DNA of 64,000 nucleotides, taken from positions 186,001-250,000 of the forward strand of contig NZ_AXAU01000008.1 of NCBI RefSeq assembly GCF_000472965.1. Direction: 5' to 3'. Shown here piece after piece: positions 35,579 through 44,569 of this stretch (positions within the stretch are counted from its first letter, which is position 1; the number at the start of each line of letters is the position of its first letter). The translations under genes and the position numbers were made by a program. Origin of the DNA: Bradyrhizobium murdochi (GTDB lineage Bacteria > Pseudomonadota > Alphaproteobacteria > Rhizobiales > Xanthobacteraceae). The notes under the pieces were generated by a model. It made no database searches, had not been told where the DNA came from, and saw only the letters and a program-made list of their open reading frames with translations.

Positions 35579-37129
35579 TCATTTCTTCTTCCCCGGGAAG
35601 CCGCCGAGGCCCGGCAAGGTCGGCTTGCCGCTGAGGCCCGTAAGGCCCGGCAGATTCGGCAATCCCTGGCGCAGGCCGATCGGAAGATCCTTCGGCAAAT
35701 TCGGCAGGCCGCCTGGACCGGCACCGCCCTGCATCTTGTCCGCCAGCGCCTTCATCTCTTCCGGCGAGGGCGGCTTCATGCCGCCGCCAAAACCCATCGC
35801 CTGCGCGATGCCGGCGAGCGGGCCGCGCTTGCCCGAACCCATCGCCTTCATCATGTCGGCCATGTTCCGGTGCATCTTTAAGAGCTTGTTGACCTGCTCG
35901 ACATTCTGGCCGGCGCCGGCGGCGATGCGCTTCTTGCGGCTGGCCTTCAGAATGTCGGGGTTCTTGCGCTCAGCCCGCGTCATCGAATCGATGATCGCGA
36001 CCTGGCGCTTCAGAATCTTGTCGTCGATGCCGGCTGCCGCAATCTGGTTCTTCATTTTGGCAATGCCCGGCATCATGCCCATCAAGCCGCTGATGCCGCC
36101 CATGTTCGCCATCTGCAGCAACTGCTCGCGCATGTCGTTGAGGTCGAACTGGCCCTTGCGCATGCGCTCGGCGGTGCGCGCAGCCTTTTCGGCGTCGATA
36201 TTCGCCGCCGCGCGTTCGACCAGCGACACCACGTCGCCCATGCCGAGGATGCGGCCGGCAATGCGGCTGGGGTGAAAGTCTTCCAGCGCGTCGGTCTTTT
36301 CGCCGGTGCCGATCAGCTTGATCGGTTTTCCCGTGACCGCACGCATCGAGAGCGCGGCGCCGCCGCGGCCGTCGCCGTCAACGCGCGTCAGCACGATGCC
36401 GGTGAGGCCGACGCGCTGATCGAAGGCGCGCGCGAGGTTGACGGCGTCCTGGCCGGTCAGGGAGTCCGCGACCAGCAGCACTTCATGCGGACTGGCCGTG
36501 GCTTTGATCTCGGCCGCCTCGCTCATCATCTCTTCGTCGAGCGTGGTGCGGCCGGCGGTGTCGAGCAACACCACGTCGTAGCCGCCGAGCTTGCCGGCTT
36601 CGAGCGCGCGTTTGGCAATTTGCGCCGGCTTTTGCCCCGTCACGATCGGCAGCGTCGGAATGTCGAGGTCGCGCCCCAGCACGGCCAATTGCTCCATCGC
36701 CGCCGGGCGGTAGATGTCGAGCGAGGCCATCAGCACCTTGCGCTTGTCGCGCTGGGTCATGCGGCGGGCGAGTTTTGCGGTGGTGGTGGTTTTGCCGGAG
36801 CCCTGCAGGCCGACCATCATGATCGCGACCGGAGGCACCGCGTTGAGATCGATGGTCTGGCCGTCCGCGCCGAGGGTGGCGACCAGCTCGTCATGGACGA
36901 TCTTGACCACCATCTGGCCTGGCGTGACCGACTTGACGACAGTGGCGCCGACCGCCTGCTCGCGGACGCGCTCAGTGAAGCTTCGGACCACCTCAAGCGC
37001 AACGTCGGCTTCCAGCAGCGCGCGGCGCACCTCGCGCATCGCTGCGTCGACGTCCGCCTCCGACAGCGAGCCGCGGCCCGTCAGCCGATCGAGTATCCCA
37101 CCAAGCTTTTCCGACAGATTGTCGAACAA
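35579..37129 (-). CDS. ffh: Signal recognition particle protein Ffh
   Basis: SRP54 GTPase that binds signal peptides and 4.5S RNA and docks on FtsY. The start is taken as TTG at 37129, giving (M)FDNLSEKLGGILDRLTGRG, the usual N-terminus, with agga nine bases upstream; the ATG at 37174 would add an unlikely basic leader. NG domain: GLQGSGKTTTTAKLA, DIYRPAAMEQL, LLDTAGRT, TRVDGDGRGGAAL. The M domain (LLQMANMGGISGLMGMMPG, Met-rich helices) is followed by an unusual Gly/Leu/Pro tail ending LPGLGGFPGKKK. 516 residues. Confidence 0.97.
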   Translation of the reverse strand: MFDNLSEKLGGILDRLTGRGSLSEADVDAAMREVRRALLEADVALEVVRSFTERVREQAVGATVVKSVTPGQMVVKIVHDELVATLGADGQTIDLNAVPPVAIMMVGLQGSGKTTTTAKLARRMTQRDKRKVLMASLDIYRPAAMEQLAVLGRDLDIPTLPIVTGQKPAQIAKRALEAGKLGGYDVVLLDTAGRTTLDEEMMSEAAEIKATASPHEVLLVADSLTGQDAVNLARAFDQRVGLTGIVLTRVDGDGRGGAALSMRAVTGKPIKLIGTGEKTDALEDFHPSRIAGRILGMGDVVSLVERAAANIDAEKAARTAERMRKGQFDLNDMREQLLQMANMGGISGLMGMMPGIAKMKNQIAAAGIDDKILKRQVAIIDSMTRAERKNPDILKASRKKRIAAGAGQNVEQVNKLLKMHRNMADMMKAMGSGKRGPLAGIAQAMGFGGGMKPPSPEEMKALADKMQGGAGPGGLPNLPKDLPIGLRQGLPNLPGLTGLSGKPTLPGLGGFPGKKK

Positions 37130-37647
37130 TGCCGTTGTCCTGTTGCTGCCCTTGCGGGCGCTGTGTCGATCCACTCACTCCTGTCATCACCCGCCTTGTG
37201 CGCAATTGCGCACTGGGGCGGGTGATCCAGTATTCCAGAGCAGCTCGCTTGAACCGAGAAGCTGCGGCGTACTGGATACCCCGTCTTCGCGGGGTATGAC
37301 GGTCAGGTATGTGCCTTGGCATCGCCTGCCAAAACGATATTCCAAACACTTTCGCGCCCGAGGGCGCATCGCGCTGTCGGGCGTTGGCCTCCGGTCTCAT
37401 GGGCCGGGCGGCGGGTCGAAAAGAACGTCTTTCCGAGAAAGTGGGCGGGTTAAACCCCCGGCTGGGGTGAAAGTCAAGGAGAAACTAGGGCGTAATGCCC
37501 TGCGATTGAGGCGCAAGGCTTTGATGTTGCTGTGTTTTTTAGATGGAGGGTGGTCGGCGATGAGGCTTCCTTTCGTCGCATGTTCCAAGTTGAACCCGCG
37601 CACTCCATATAACGCCCCATGTCTCTTGTTCTCTCTCGTCTGTCGTG
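37130..37647. other. Intergenic region with palindromic element upstream of ffh
   Basis: 518 bases without an accepted gene. Bases 37183-37302 form a composite palindrome: outer gtcat.../...atgac, cacccgcc-ttgtgcgcaattgcgcactg-ggcgggtg, and ccccg-tcttcg-cgggg. The gtgcgcaattgcgcac core is shared with the sdhA-sdhB element. The remainder must hold the divergent promoters of ffh and the MBL hydrolase; no boxes could be assigned. Confidence 0.7.
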
Positions 37648-38712
37648 ATGCCTATCACCCGCCGCCGCGTCTTTGCAGTGCTCGCCGGAGCCGCCACGGC
37701 CATCGGCGTGCCGTCTGTCTGGATCAGCAATATGAAAACCCATGACGGTCCCGTCTCCGATCATTTCGACGGCATGCGCTTCTTCGATCCCGACGGCGTG
37801 CCGCCAAAATCATTGGCGGACGTGCTGCGCTGGCAGTTCGGCACCGACCGCAAGCGCGCGAGCTGGCCCGATTGGGTGCCGAATGCCCAGAGCGATACGC
37901 CGCCGCCGCGCGTTTCCGGCAACAAGGTGCGGCTATCCTTTGTCGGCCATGTCTCCTGGCTGATCCAGACGCGGGATCTCAATATTCTCGTCGATCCGGT
38001 GTGGTCGTTGCGGGCCTCGCCAGTTTCATGGGCCGGGCCGCACCGGCACAACGATCCCGGCATTGCATTCGACGCACTGCCCAAGATCGACGTGGTGCTG
38101 GTCTCACACGGCCATTACGACCATCTCGATATCGCGACGCTGTCAAAACTCGCCGAAAAGTTTTTGCCGCGCGTGATCACGCCGCTCGGCAATGACGTCA
38201 CCATGCGCGATGCGGATGCATCGATCAAAGCCGAGGCGTTCGACTGGCAGGATCGCGTCGAGCTCGGCAATGGCATCGCGGTGACGCTGGTGCCGACGCG
38301 GCACTGGTCGGCGCGCGGCCTGTTCGACCGCAACAAGGCGCTGTGGGCGAGTTTTGTGCTGGAGACGCCGGCCGGCAAACTCTACATCGTCTGCGATTCC
38401 GGCTATGGCGAAGGCACGCATTTCCGCCGCGTGGCCGAGCAGCACGGCCCGCTGCGGCTGGCGATACTACCGATCGGTGCCTATGAGCCGCGCTGGTTCA
38501 TGAAGGATCAGCACATGAATCCGGCTGATGCTGTGAAGGCGCTGGCCGATTGCGGCGCGCAAGAAGCGCTGGCGCACCATCACGGCACGTTCCAGCTCAC
38601 CGATGAGGCGATCGACGCCCCGGTCAATGCATTGGCCGATGCGCTGAAGGAAGCGAAGATTCCGCCCGAGCGGTTCTGCGCGCTGAAGCCGGGGCAGGTG
38701 GTGGAGATTTGA
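37648..38712 (+). CDS. MBL-fold metal-dependent hydrolase (NAPE-PLD/UlaG-like), Tat-exported
   Basis: 354 residues from the ATG at 37648. The N-terminus has a twin-arginine type signal (MPITRRRVFAVLAGAATAIGVP). The metallo-beta-lactamase core shows FVGHVSWLIQT, LVDPVWS, the metal motif H154-G-H156-Y-D158-H159, TRHWSARGLFDRNKALWASFVLE and IGAYEPRWFMKDQHMNPADA, the pattern of N-acylphosphatidylethanolamine phospholipase D-like enzymes. A periplasmic phosphodiesterase or lipid hydrolase role is plausible; substrate unknown. Confidence 0.9.
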   Translation: MPITRRRVFAVLAGAATAIGVPSVWISNMKTHDGPVSDHFDGMRFFDPDGVPPKSLADVLRWQFGTDRKRASWPDWVPNAQSDTPPPRVSGNKVRLSFVGHVSWLIQTRDLNILVDPVWSLRASPVSWAGPHRHNDPGIAFDALPKIDVVLVSHGHYDHLDIATLSKLAEKFLPRVITPLGNDVTMRDADASIKAEAFDWQDRVELGNGIAVTLVPTRHWSARGLFDRNKALWASFVLETPAGKLYIVCDSGYGEGTHFRRVAEQHGPLRLAILPIGAYEPRWFMKDQHMNPADAVKALADCGAQEALAHHHGTFQLTDEAIDAPVNALADALKEAKIPPERFCALKPGQVVEI

Positions 38713-38731
38713 TTTAGAGAGCGGCGTTACG

Positions 38732-38829
38732 CCCTCATGGTGAGGAGGCGCGTAGCGCCGTCTCGAACCATGTGGCCCGTGGCCCATCCTTCGAGACGCG
38801 CGCCGCAGGCGCGCTCCTCAGGATGAGGC
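38732..38829. repeat. Palindromic element, family C copy 2
   Basis: ccctcatggtgaggaggcgc...gtctcgaaccatg and catccttcgagacgcgcgcc...ctcctcaggatgagg, lying between the convergent MBL hydrolase and SIMPL genes. Confidence 0.85.
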
Positions 38830-38852
38830 CGAGTGCTTGGCGGGCGATGCTA

Positions 38853-39548
38853 CTACTGCGCCGCCTTGATCGCCCAGGACACGAGCACTGTCACCGAGAG
38901 CGTCTCCTCGCCTTGCGCCACCGGTGCGCCGGCGGCCATCGGGGCTGCCATCTTGCCGCGATGTAGCGGCACGGGCGCGCCTTCCTCGGTGATGCTGATG
39001 GGGTCGCCGAGCGTCACGCCGGCAGTCTTGGCGTAAATCTCGGCCTTGCGGCGGGCGTCCGCGACCGCCTTCTCGCGGGCCTCGTCGAGATATTTGGATG
39101 CCTGCGTCACGCTGAAGTGGATGCCGCCGATGTCATTGGCGCCGGCGCCGACCAGCACGTCGATCAAGTTCGCAACCTTGGTCACGTCGCGGATTTTGAC
39201 CGTGACGCGGTTGCTGGCGCGATAGCCGACGATCGGCGAGGGGCCGGCGCGATTTGGCGCAAATTGCGGCTGCAGCGACAGCCGCGAAGTCTGGTAGTCC
39301 TTCTCTTCGATGCCGGCGCCCTTCAGCGCCAGCAGCACCTTGCCCATCGCCGCGTTGTTGGCATCCGACGCCTCGCGCGCGGTCTTGGCGTCCGACGTCA
39401 CGCCGCCGTCGATCTGGGCCTGATCGGGCGCCACCGATACGTTCGCCTCGCCGGTCACGGAGATCGCGGGCGGCGGCACTGTCTGCGCCAATGCCGGCGC
39501 GGCGAGCCACGTCGCGGCAACGACGGCAAGGGCAAGCGGGTGCTTCAT
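38853..39548 (-). CDS. SIMPL-domain (DUF541) periplasmic protein
   Basis: 231 residues from the ATG at 39548 with a Sec signal peptide (HPLALAVVAATWLAAPALA|Q). The mature chain is one SIMPL/DUF541 domain: ISVTGEANVSVAPDQAQIDGGV, YRASNRVTVKIRDVTKVANLIDVLV and VADARRKAEIYAKTAGV. Bacterial members are linked to oxidative-stress resistance or envelope maintenance (BP26/OMP28, YggE). It lies five bases after the GyrI-like gene and is probably co-transcribed with it. Confidence 0.92.
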   Translation of the reverse strand: MKHPLALAVVAATWLAAPALAQTVPPPAISVTGEANVSVAPDQAQIDGGVTSDAKTAREASDANNAAMGKVLLALKGAGIEEKDYQTSRLSLQPQFAPNRAGPSPIVGYRASNRVTVKIRDVTKVANLIDVLVGAGANDIGGIHFSVTQASKYLDEAREKAVADARRKAEIYAKTAGVTLGDPISITEEGAPVPLHRGKMAAPMAAGAPVAQGEETLSVTVLVSWAIKAAQ

Positions 39549-39553
39549 CCCGA

Positions 39554-40252
39554 TCACCTCAGCGGCACATAGACGTTGATCACCAGCTTGTCCTCGGCCG
39601 TCTTGAGGGGATCGGTGATGTACTCCTCGATGAAAGTGTCTTTGGCTTCCAGTTTCTTGTCGTCGAGGTGATTGGTGATCGCCTCATAGGTGTTGTCCAT
39701 GTTGTCGTAGGAGCCGCGATGGACGAACTTCAGCGCCTTGCCCTCGGGCGACTTGCCCATGCTGATGTCCTTGGTCAGGTTCTTGACGTCCTGGTCGACC
39801 GGAATCTCTGCCAGATACGTAAAACCGGTATCGTCGGTCGAGGTGTAGACGATCATCGAATTGCCCGTGGCCTTGATGCCCTGCTTGTCGAGCAACGCGG
39901 TCAGCGCCTTGAACGAATCGATCAGGGTGTCGAACGCCGCATCCCAGTTGGCGGTGCCCTTCATCACCAAGACTTTCTTGGGCTCCAGCGTGAACTCCTC
40001 GCCGAAGGGGTCGGCGTTCTGGACGCTGGCGGCGGGCGGCGGGGGTACGGGCGTCGGGGCTTTCTCCGCGGTCGGGACATCCGCCGGAGACTTGGTTTCG
40101 GCCGGCGGCGGGACCGGCACCGGGCTGGGCGTCGCCGACGGGTTTGTGGCCGGAGGGGCTGAGGGCGCCGGCGATTGCGCCAGTGCGGCCCCGCCAAACG
40201 CAACCATGGCGAGCGCGGCCACGGCCGCACGGAAAGTGCTGATACGGTTCAT
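39554..40252 (-). CDS. Exported GyrI-like ligand-binding domain protein
   Basis: 232 residues from the ATG at 40252. Signal peptide (FRAAVAALAMVAFGGAALA|Q), then a Pro/Ala-rich linker of about 55 residues, then a GyrI/AraC-effector-binding-like domain (VLVMKGTANWDAAFDTLIDSF, GNSMIVYTSTDDTGFTYLAEIPV, KALKFVHRGSYDNMDNTYEAITNHL and the EEYITDPL signature). Cytosolic GyrI-like domains bind small molecules; here the domain is exported and tethered by a flexible linker, which is less usual. Operon with the SIMPL gene. Confidence 0.88.
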   Translation of the reverse strand: MNRISTFRAAVAALAMVAFGGAALAQSPAPSAPPATNPSATPSPVPVPPPAETKSPADVPTAEKAPTPVPPPPAASVQNADPFGEEFTLEPKKVLVMKGTANWDAAFDTLIDSFKALTALLDKQGIKATGNSMIVYTSTDDTGFTYLAEIPVDQDVKNLTKDISMGKSPEGKALKFVHRGSYDNMDNTYEAITNHLDDKKLEAKDTFIEEYITDPLKTAEDKLVINVYVPLR

Positions 40253-40434
40253 TTCAGGTATTCTCCATCCACCCCACCTGGCGGCGGCATGTTCCGGGTC
40301 CGCGCCCGCCAGGATGGGCGCTATTCCTAACACGCAAGGGCCGTTTTCGTCCCATGACAGATGCGTCACAGGCCCCTGCACTGGTCAACGCGCCATCATT
40401 CGCCATATAAGGCAGGCATAAATTGGGAAATTCC

Positions 40435-41307
40435 ATGAGCGCGCTGGCCAACCACGCATTTGCCAAAATGAACGGCATCGGCAACGAAATCGTCGTGGTC
40501 GACCTGCGCGATTCCAAGGCAGCCGTGACGGCCGAAGAGGCGCGTGCGGTCGCTTCGCCCGCGGGCGTGCCCTATGACCAGTTGATGGTATTGCAGCCGC
40601 CGCGGCTACAGGGCACCGAGGCTTTCATCCGCATCTACAACAATGACGGCTCGGAAGCGGGCGCCTGCGGCAACGGCATGCGCTGCGTGGTGCGCCACCT
40701 GTTCGAGAAGACCGGCCAAACCGCCGTGACGTTTGAGACCCGCGCAGGGCTGTTGAATTGCTGGCAGGGCCCGGCGCCCGACCTCTACACCGTCGACATG
40801 GGGGCGCCGAAGTTCGGCTGGCAGGACATTCCGCTGGCGGAAGAATTTCGCGACACCCGCTACATCGAATTGCAGGTCGGGCCGATCGATGCGCCGGTGC
40901 TGCATTCGCCGTCGGTGGTCTCGATGGGCAATCCGCATGCGATCTTCTGGGTCGACGATGTGAATGCGCATGACCTCGAGCGCTTCGGGCCGCTATTGGA
41001 AAACCACCCGATCTTTCCGGAGCGCGCCAACATCACGCTCGCCCATATCGTCGATCGCGATCACATCACGATCCGCACCTGGGAGCGTGGCGTCGGCTTG
41101 ACCAAGGCCTGCGGCTCGGCCGCTTGCGCAACCGCGGTCGCCGCCGCCCGGCTGAAGCGCGCCAATCGCTCGGTCGAGATCACGCTGCCCGGCGGCAAGC
41201 TTGCCATCGAATGGCGCGAGCGCGACGACCACGTGCTGATGACGGGGACGGCCGATTTCGAGTATGAAGGCCGCTTCGATCCCGCGCTGTTCGCCAACGT
41301 CGCCTGA
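40435..41307 (+). CDS. dapF: Diaminopimelate epimerase
   Basis: Converts LL- to meso-diaminopimelate for lysine and peptidoglycan. 290 residues from the ATG at 40435. The two catalytic Cys are C78 (GACGNGMRC) and C226 (TKACGSAAC); [11 protein letters not shown] and [15 protein letters not shown] are family motifs. A TTG 12 bases upstream is in frame but lacks a better RBS. Followed by mtaB after five bases. Confidence 0.97.
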   Translation: MSALANHAFAKMNGIGNEIVVVDLRDSKAAVTAEEARAVASPAGVPYDQLMVLQPPRLQGTEAFIRIYNNDGSEAGACGNGMRCVVRHLFEKTGQTAVTFETRAGLLNCWQGPAPDLYTVDMGAPKFGWQDIPLAEEFRDTRYIELQVGPIDAPVLHSPSVVSMGNPHAIFWVDDVNAHDLERFGPLLENHPIFPERANITLAHIVDRDHITIRTWERGVGLTKACGSAACATAVAAARLKRANRSVEITLPGGKLAIEWRERDDHVLMTGTADFEYEGRFDPALFANVA

Positions 41308-41312
41308 GCGCC

Positions 41313-42578
41313 ATGAGCGTCGACGTCCTCACGTTCGGCTGCCGCCTCAACGCCTTCGAATCCGAGGTGATCGCCCGCGAGGCGGAGCGCGCCGGGCTTT
41401 CCGATACCGTCGTCATCAATAGCTGCGCGGTCACCAATGAGGCCGTGGCGCAGGCGCGGCAATCGATCCGCCGGCTGAAGCGCGAACGGCCGGATGTGCG
41501 CATCGTCGTCACCGGCTGCGCGGCGCAGACGCAAGCAGAAATGTTTGCCGAAATGGCCGAGGTCGATCGCGTTGTCGGCAATGACGACAAGATGCGGGGC
41601 GAAGCCTGGCGCGATGCGCGCGCGGCGTTCGATCTGGGCCTTGGAGTCGGGACAAGCGAAAAGATCGCGGTCGCCGACATCATGGCGGTCAAGGAGATGG
41701 CGCCGCATCTGCTTGACGGGTTCAAGGCCGGCTTGCCGCGCGTGTTCGTGCAGGTGCAAAACGGCTGCGACCATCGCTGCACCTTCTGCATCATCCCCTA
41801 TGGCCGCGGCAATTCGCGCTCGGTGCCGATGGGAGCGGTGGTGGATCAGGTGCGGGCGCTCACCGAACGCGGTCATGCCGAGATCGTGCTCACAGGCGTG
41901 GACCTGACGAGCTACGGCGCCGATCTGCCGGGGGCGCCGAAGCTCGGGCAACTGACAAAGCAGATTTTGCGTCACGTGCCGGAGTTGAAGCGCCTGCGGA
42001 TTTCGTCGATCGATTCCATCGAGGCCGACCGCGATCTGCTCGACGTCATTGCCGAGGATGAGCGGCTGATGCCGCATCTGCATTTGTCGCTGCAATCCGG
42101 CGACGATCTCATTTTGAAGCGGATGAAGCGGCGGCATTCGCGGCAGGATGCGATCGAGTTCTGCGCGCAGGTGCGGCGGCTACGTCCGGACATTACGCTC
42201 GGCGCCGATATCATCGCGGGCTTTCCGACCGAGACGGAAGAAATGTTCGCGCGCTCGCAGGACCTGGTGGAGGAGTGCGATCTCACCTTCCTGCACGTGT
42301 TTCCTTACTCCAAGCGCCCGGGTACGCCGGCCGCACGGATGCCGCAGGTGGCGGGCGAGGCGATCAAGGCGCGGGCGAAGCGGTTGCGCGCGATGGGCGA
42401 GGCCGCATTGCAGCGACGCTTGGCGGCAGAGGTCGGCGCGACGCGCCAGGTTTTGATCGAGAGCGACAAACAGGGTCGCACCGAGCATTTTCTGCCGGTT
42501 GCGATATCAGGCGAAAAGCCGGGAGAGGTTCGGGCGCTGACGGTGAAGGGCCATGATGCTGCGCGGCTGACGGTGTGA
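41313..42578 (+). CDS. mtaB: tRNA t6A37 methylthiotransferase MtaB
   Basis: Radical-SAM enzyme that converts t6A37 to ms2t6A37 in tRNAs reading ANN codons. 421 residues; N-terminal UPF0004 domain with cluster Cys C10, C38 and C69, radical-SAM Cys C152, C156 and C159 (CDHRCTFC), and a C-terminal TRAM-like region. LHLSLQSGDDLILKRMKRRHSR is typical. Co-directional with dapF and almost touching it, a common alphaproteobacterial pair. Confidence 0.95.
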   Translation: MSVDVLTFGCRLNAFESEVIAREAERAGLSDTVVINSCAVTNEAVAQARQSIRRLKRERPDVRIVVTGCAAQTQAEMFAEMAEVDRVVGNDDKMRGEAWRDARAAFDLGLGVGTSEKIAVADIMAVKEMAPHLLDGFKAGLPRVFVQVQNGCDHRCTFCIIPYGRGNSRSVPMGAVVDQVRALTERGHAEIVLTGVDLTSYGADLPGAPKLGQLTKQILRHVPELKRLRISSIDSIEADRDLLDVIAEDERLMPHLHLSLQSGDDLILKRMKRRHSRQDAIEFCAQVRRLRPDITLGADIIAGFPTETEEMFARSQDLVEECDLTFLHVFPYSKRPGTPAARMPQVAGEAIKARAKRLRAMGEAALQRRLAAEVGATRQVLIESDKQGRTEHFLPVAISGEKPGEVRALTVKGHDAARLTV

Positions 42579-42584
42579 ACCGCC

Positions 42585-42775
42585 TCTTCCCTTCTCCCCT
42601 TGTGGGAGAAGGTGGCGCGCAGCGCCGGATGAGGGGTTATTTCCGCGGAGACAGACCCCTCATCCGTCTCGCTGCCGCTGCGCGTCCATAGCCGATGCAA
42701 AGCATCGGCGTCCTTCTAAGTACGGCGGCCGACGGCCGCCTATGCCACCTTCTCTCACAAGGGGAGAAGGGAAGT
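42585..42775. repeat. Palindromic element, family B copy 2
   Basis: Inverted ends tcttcccttctccccttgtg and caaggggagaagggaag, with gccgatgcaaagcatcggc and ggcggccgacggccgcc hairpins inside. Same modules as 26722-26909 in a different order. It fills the gap between convergent mtaB and the pseudouridine synthase gene. Confidence 0.85.
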
Positions 42776-42789
42776 AAGCACGCTCCCAG

Positions 42790-43596
42790 CTACTCCCCGT
42801 TCCACCCACACGCCCTGAGCCGTTCCCGCATATGCTCCGGCGCCGGCGCGACCACCCGCACCGGCTCCTTGTTCTTCGAGATCGGAACCACGATCTCGCG
42901 GGAATGCAGGTGCAGGATCGGTTCGCCGAAGCGCGGACCATTGCCGTAGATATTGTCGCCGACGATCGGCCAGCCCATCGCTGAGGTGTGCACGCGCAAT
43001 TGGTGGGTGCGGCCGGTGAGGGGTTCCAGCGCCAGCCAGGCGAGACCGTCGCTGCGGCCGAGCACTTTCCAGGTGGTGGTGGCTTTCTGGCCCTCCGGGT
43101 CCGGCTTCTGCCACCAGCCGCGCTCGGCGTTCAGCCGTCCGAGCGGCATGTCGATGGTGCCTTCATCTTCGGCAGGTCCGCCTTCGACCACGGCCCAATA
43201 GGTCTTTCCGACCTTGCCGTGCTTGAACAAGAGGCCGAGCGAGGCAGTGGCCTTGCGGTGGCGTCCCAGCACGAGACAGCCGGAGGTGTCCTTGTCGAGC
43301 CGGTGGGCCAGCACCGGCGGGCGCGGCAGGCCGAATCGCAAGGCATCGAAGGAAGCCTCCAGATTGGCGCCCCCCTTGGGGCCACGATGCACCGGCAGGC
43401 CGGCCGGTTTGTCGATGACCAGCATCAGCCCGTCGCGATGGAGCACGCGGGCCAGGATTTCGTCTCCCGTCAATCCCTGGACGTCGATCGATGTCCTGGG
43501 AACATCAAAGGCCGTCCCGGGCACATCAAGGGATGGCCCGGGTACATCAAGGGATGGTCCGGGAACAGCAAAGGATTTGTTGTGACTTCCGCTCAT
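42790..43596 (-). CDS. RluA-family pseudouridine synthase with repeat-bearing N-terminus
   Basis: 268 residues. The catalytic domain starts near residue 48: VLHRDGLMLVIDKPAGLPVHRG, the RluA motif AHRLDKDTSG with catalytic Asp101, TTTWKVLGR, and LEPLTGRTHQLRVHTSAMGWPIVGDNIYG. It isomerises uridine in rRNA or tRNA; the target is not readable. Residues 8-42 are five degenerate heptads of the form S-L-D-V-P-G-P, absent from usual family members and encoded by 21-base repeats. Divergent from ftsY with 28 bases between starts. Confidence 0.9.
   Translation of the reverse strand: MSGSHNKSFAVPGPSLDVPGPSLDVPGTAFDVPRTSIDVQGLTGDEILARVLHRDGLMLVIDKPAGLPVHRGPKGGANLEASFDALRFGLPRPPVLAHRLDKDTSGCLVLGRHRKATASLGLLFKHGKVGKTYWAVVEGGPAEDEGTIDMPLGRLNAERGWWQKPDPEGQKATTTWKVLGRSDGLAWLALEPLTGRTHQLRVHTSAMGWPIVGDNIYGNGPRFGEPILHLHSREIVVPISKNKEPVRVVAPAPEHMRERLRACGWNGE
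43471..43575 (-). repeat. 21-bp in-frame tandem repeats (5 units) in pseudouridine synthase gene
   Basis: Five 21-base units encode SFAVPGP, SLDVPGP, SLDVPGT, AFDVPRT and SIDVQGL. The middle units are almost identical in DNA (ccgggtacatcaagggatgg), suggesting recent slippage or duplication. Confidence 0.85.
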
Positions 43597-43624
43597 GGCG
43601 CGAAACCGCTAACACGTCCCCGAC

Positions 43625-44569
43625 ATGAGCGATACCACTCCTGGAACCCCCAAACTGAGCTGGTGGCGGCGGCTTTCGAGCGGCCTGAAGCGGACTTCGA
43701 GTTCGCTTGGGTCGGCCGTCGCCGACCTCGTCACCAAGCGCAAGCTCGACCGCGCCATGCTCGACGATATCGAGGATGTGCTGCTGCGCGCCGATCTCGG
43801 CACCGCGGTCGCGGTGCGGATCGCGGATGCCGTCGGCGCCGGCCGGTATGACAAGGCGATTTCCGCCGACGAAGTGAAGACGGTTGTCGCGACGGAGGTC
43901 GAGAAGGTGTTGGCGCCGGTGGCGAAGCCGCTGGAGATCGACGCGGCGCAAAAGCCTTTCGTCATTCTCGTGGTCGGCGTCAACGGCTCCGGCAAGACCA
44001 CCACCATCGGCAAGCTTGCCGCGAAACTGAGCGCCGAGGGCCGCAAGGTGATGCTGGCAGCGGGCGATACGTTTCGTGCCGCCGCAATCGAACAGCTCAA
44101 GGTGTGGGGCGAGCGTACCAAATCGCCGGTCGTTGCGGGCGCGCAGGGTTCGGATTCAGCGAGCCTCGCCTTCAACGCGCTGAGCGCGGCGAAGGAACAA
44201 AAGCTCGATGTGCTGCTGGTCGATACGGCGGGACGGCTGCAGAACAAGGCCGAACTGATGAATGAGCTGGAGAAGGTCGTTCGCGTCCTCAAGAAGGTCG
44301 ACGCGTCGGCGCCGCATGCGGTCCTGCTCGTGCTCGATGCGACGGTGGGACAAAATGCGCTGTCGCAGGTCGAAGCGTTTCATCGTACCGCTGGCGTCAC
44401 CGGGCTTGTGATGACGAAACTCGACGGCACTGCGCGCGGCGGCATTCTGGTGGCGCTGGCGGAGAAATTCAAACTGCCGGTGCACTTCATCGGCGTCGGC
44501 GAAGGCATCGATGATCTCGCGCCTTTCACCGCGCGGGACTTTGCGAACGCGATTGCAGGAATCGAGTAA
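43625..44569 (+). CDS. ftsY: Signal recognition particle receptor FtsY
   Basis: SRP receptor GTPase at the inner membrane. 314 residues with only a short N-terminal basic/amphipathic piece ([19 protein letters not shown]), then the NG domain: [67 protein letters not shown] and [13 protein letters not shown]. The acidic A domain of enterobacterial FtsY is absent, as usual in alphaproteobacteria. It overlaps yciB by one base (TAATG). Confidence 0.97.
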   Translation: MSDTTPGTPKLSWWRRLSSGLKRTSSSLGSAVADLVTKRKLDRAMLDDIEDVLLRADLGTAVAVRIADAVGAGRYDKAISADEVKTVVATEVEKVLAPVAKPLEIDAAQKPFVILVVGVNGSGKTTTIGKLAAKLSAEGRKVMLAAGDTFRAAAIEQLKVWGERTKSPVVAGAQGSDSASLAFNALSAAKEQKLDVLLVDTAGRLQNKAELMNELEKVVRVLKKVDASAPHAVLLVLDATVGQNALSQVEAFHRTAGVTGLVMTKLDGTARGGILVALAEKFKLPVHFIGVGEGIDDLAPFTARDFANAIAGIE

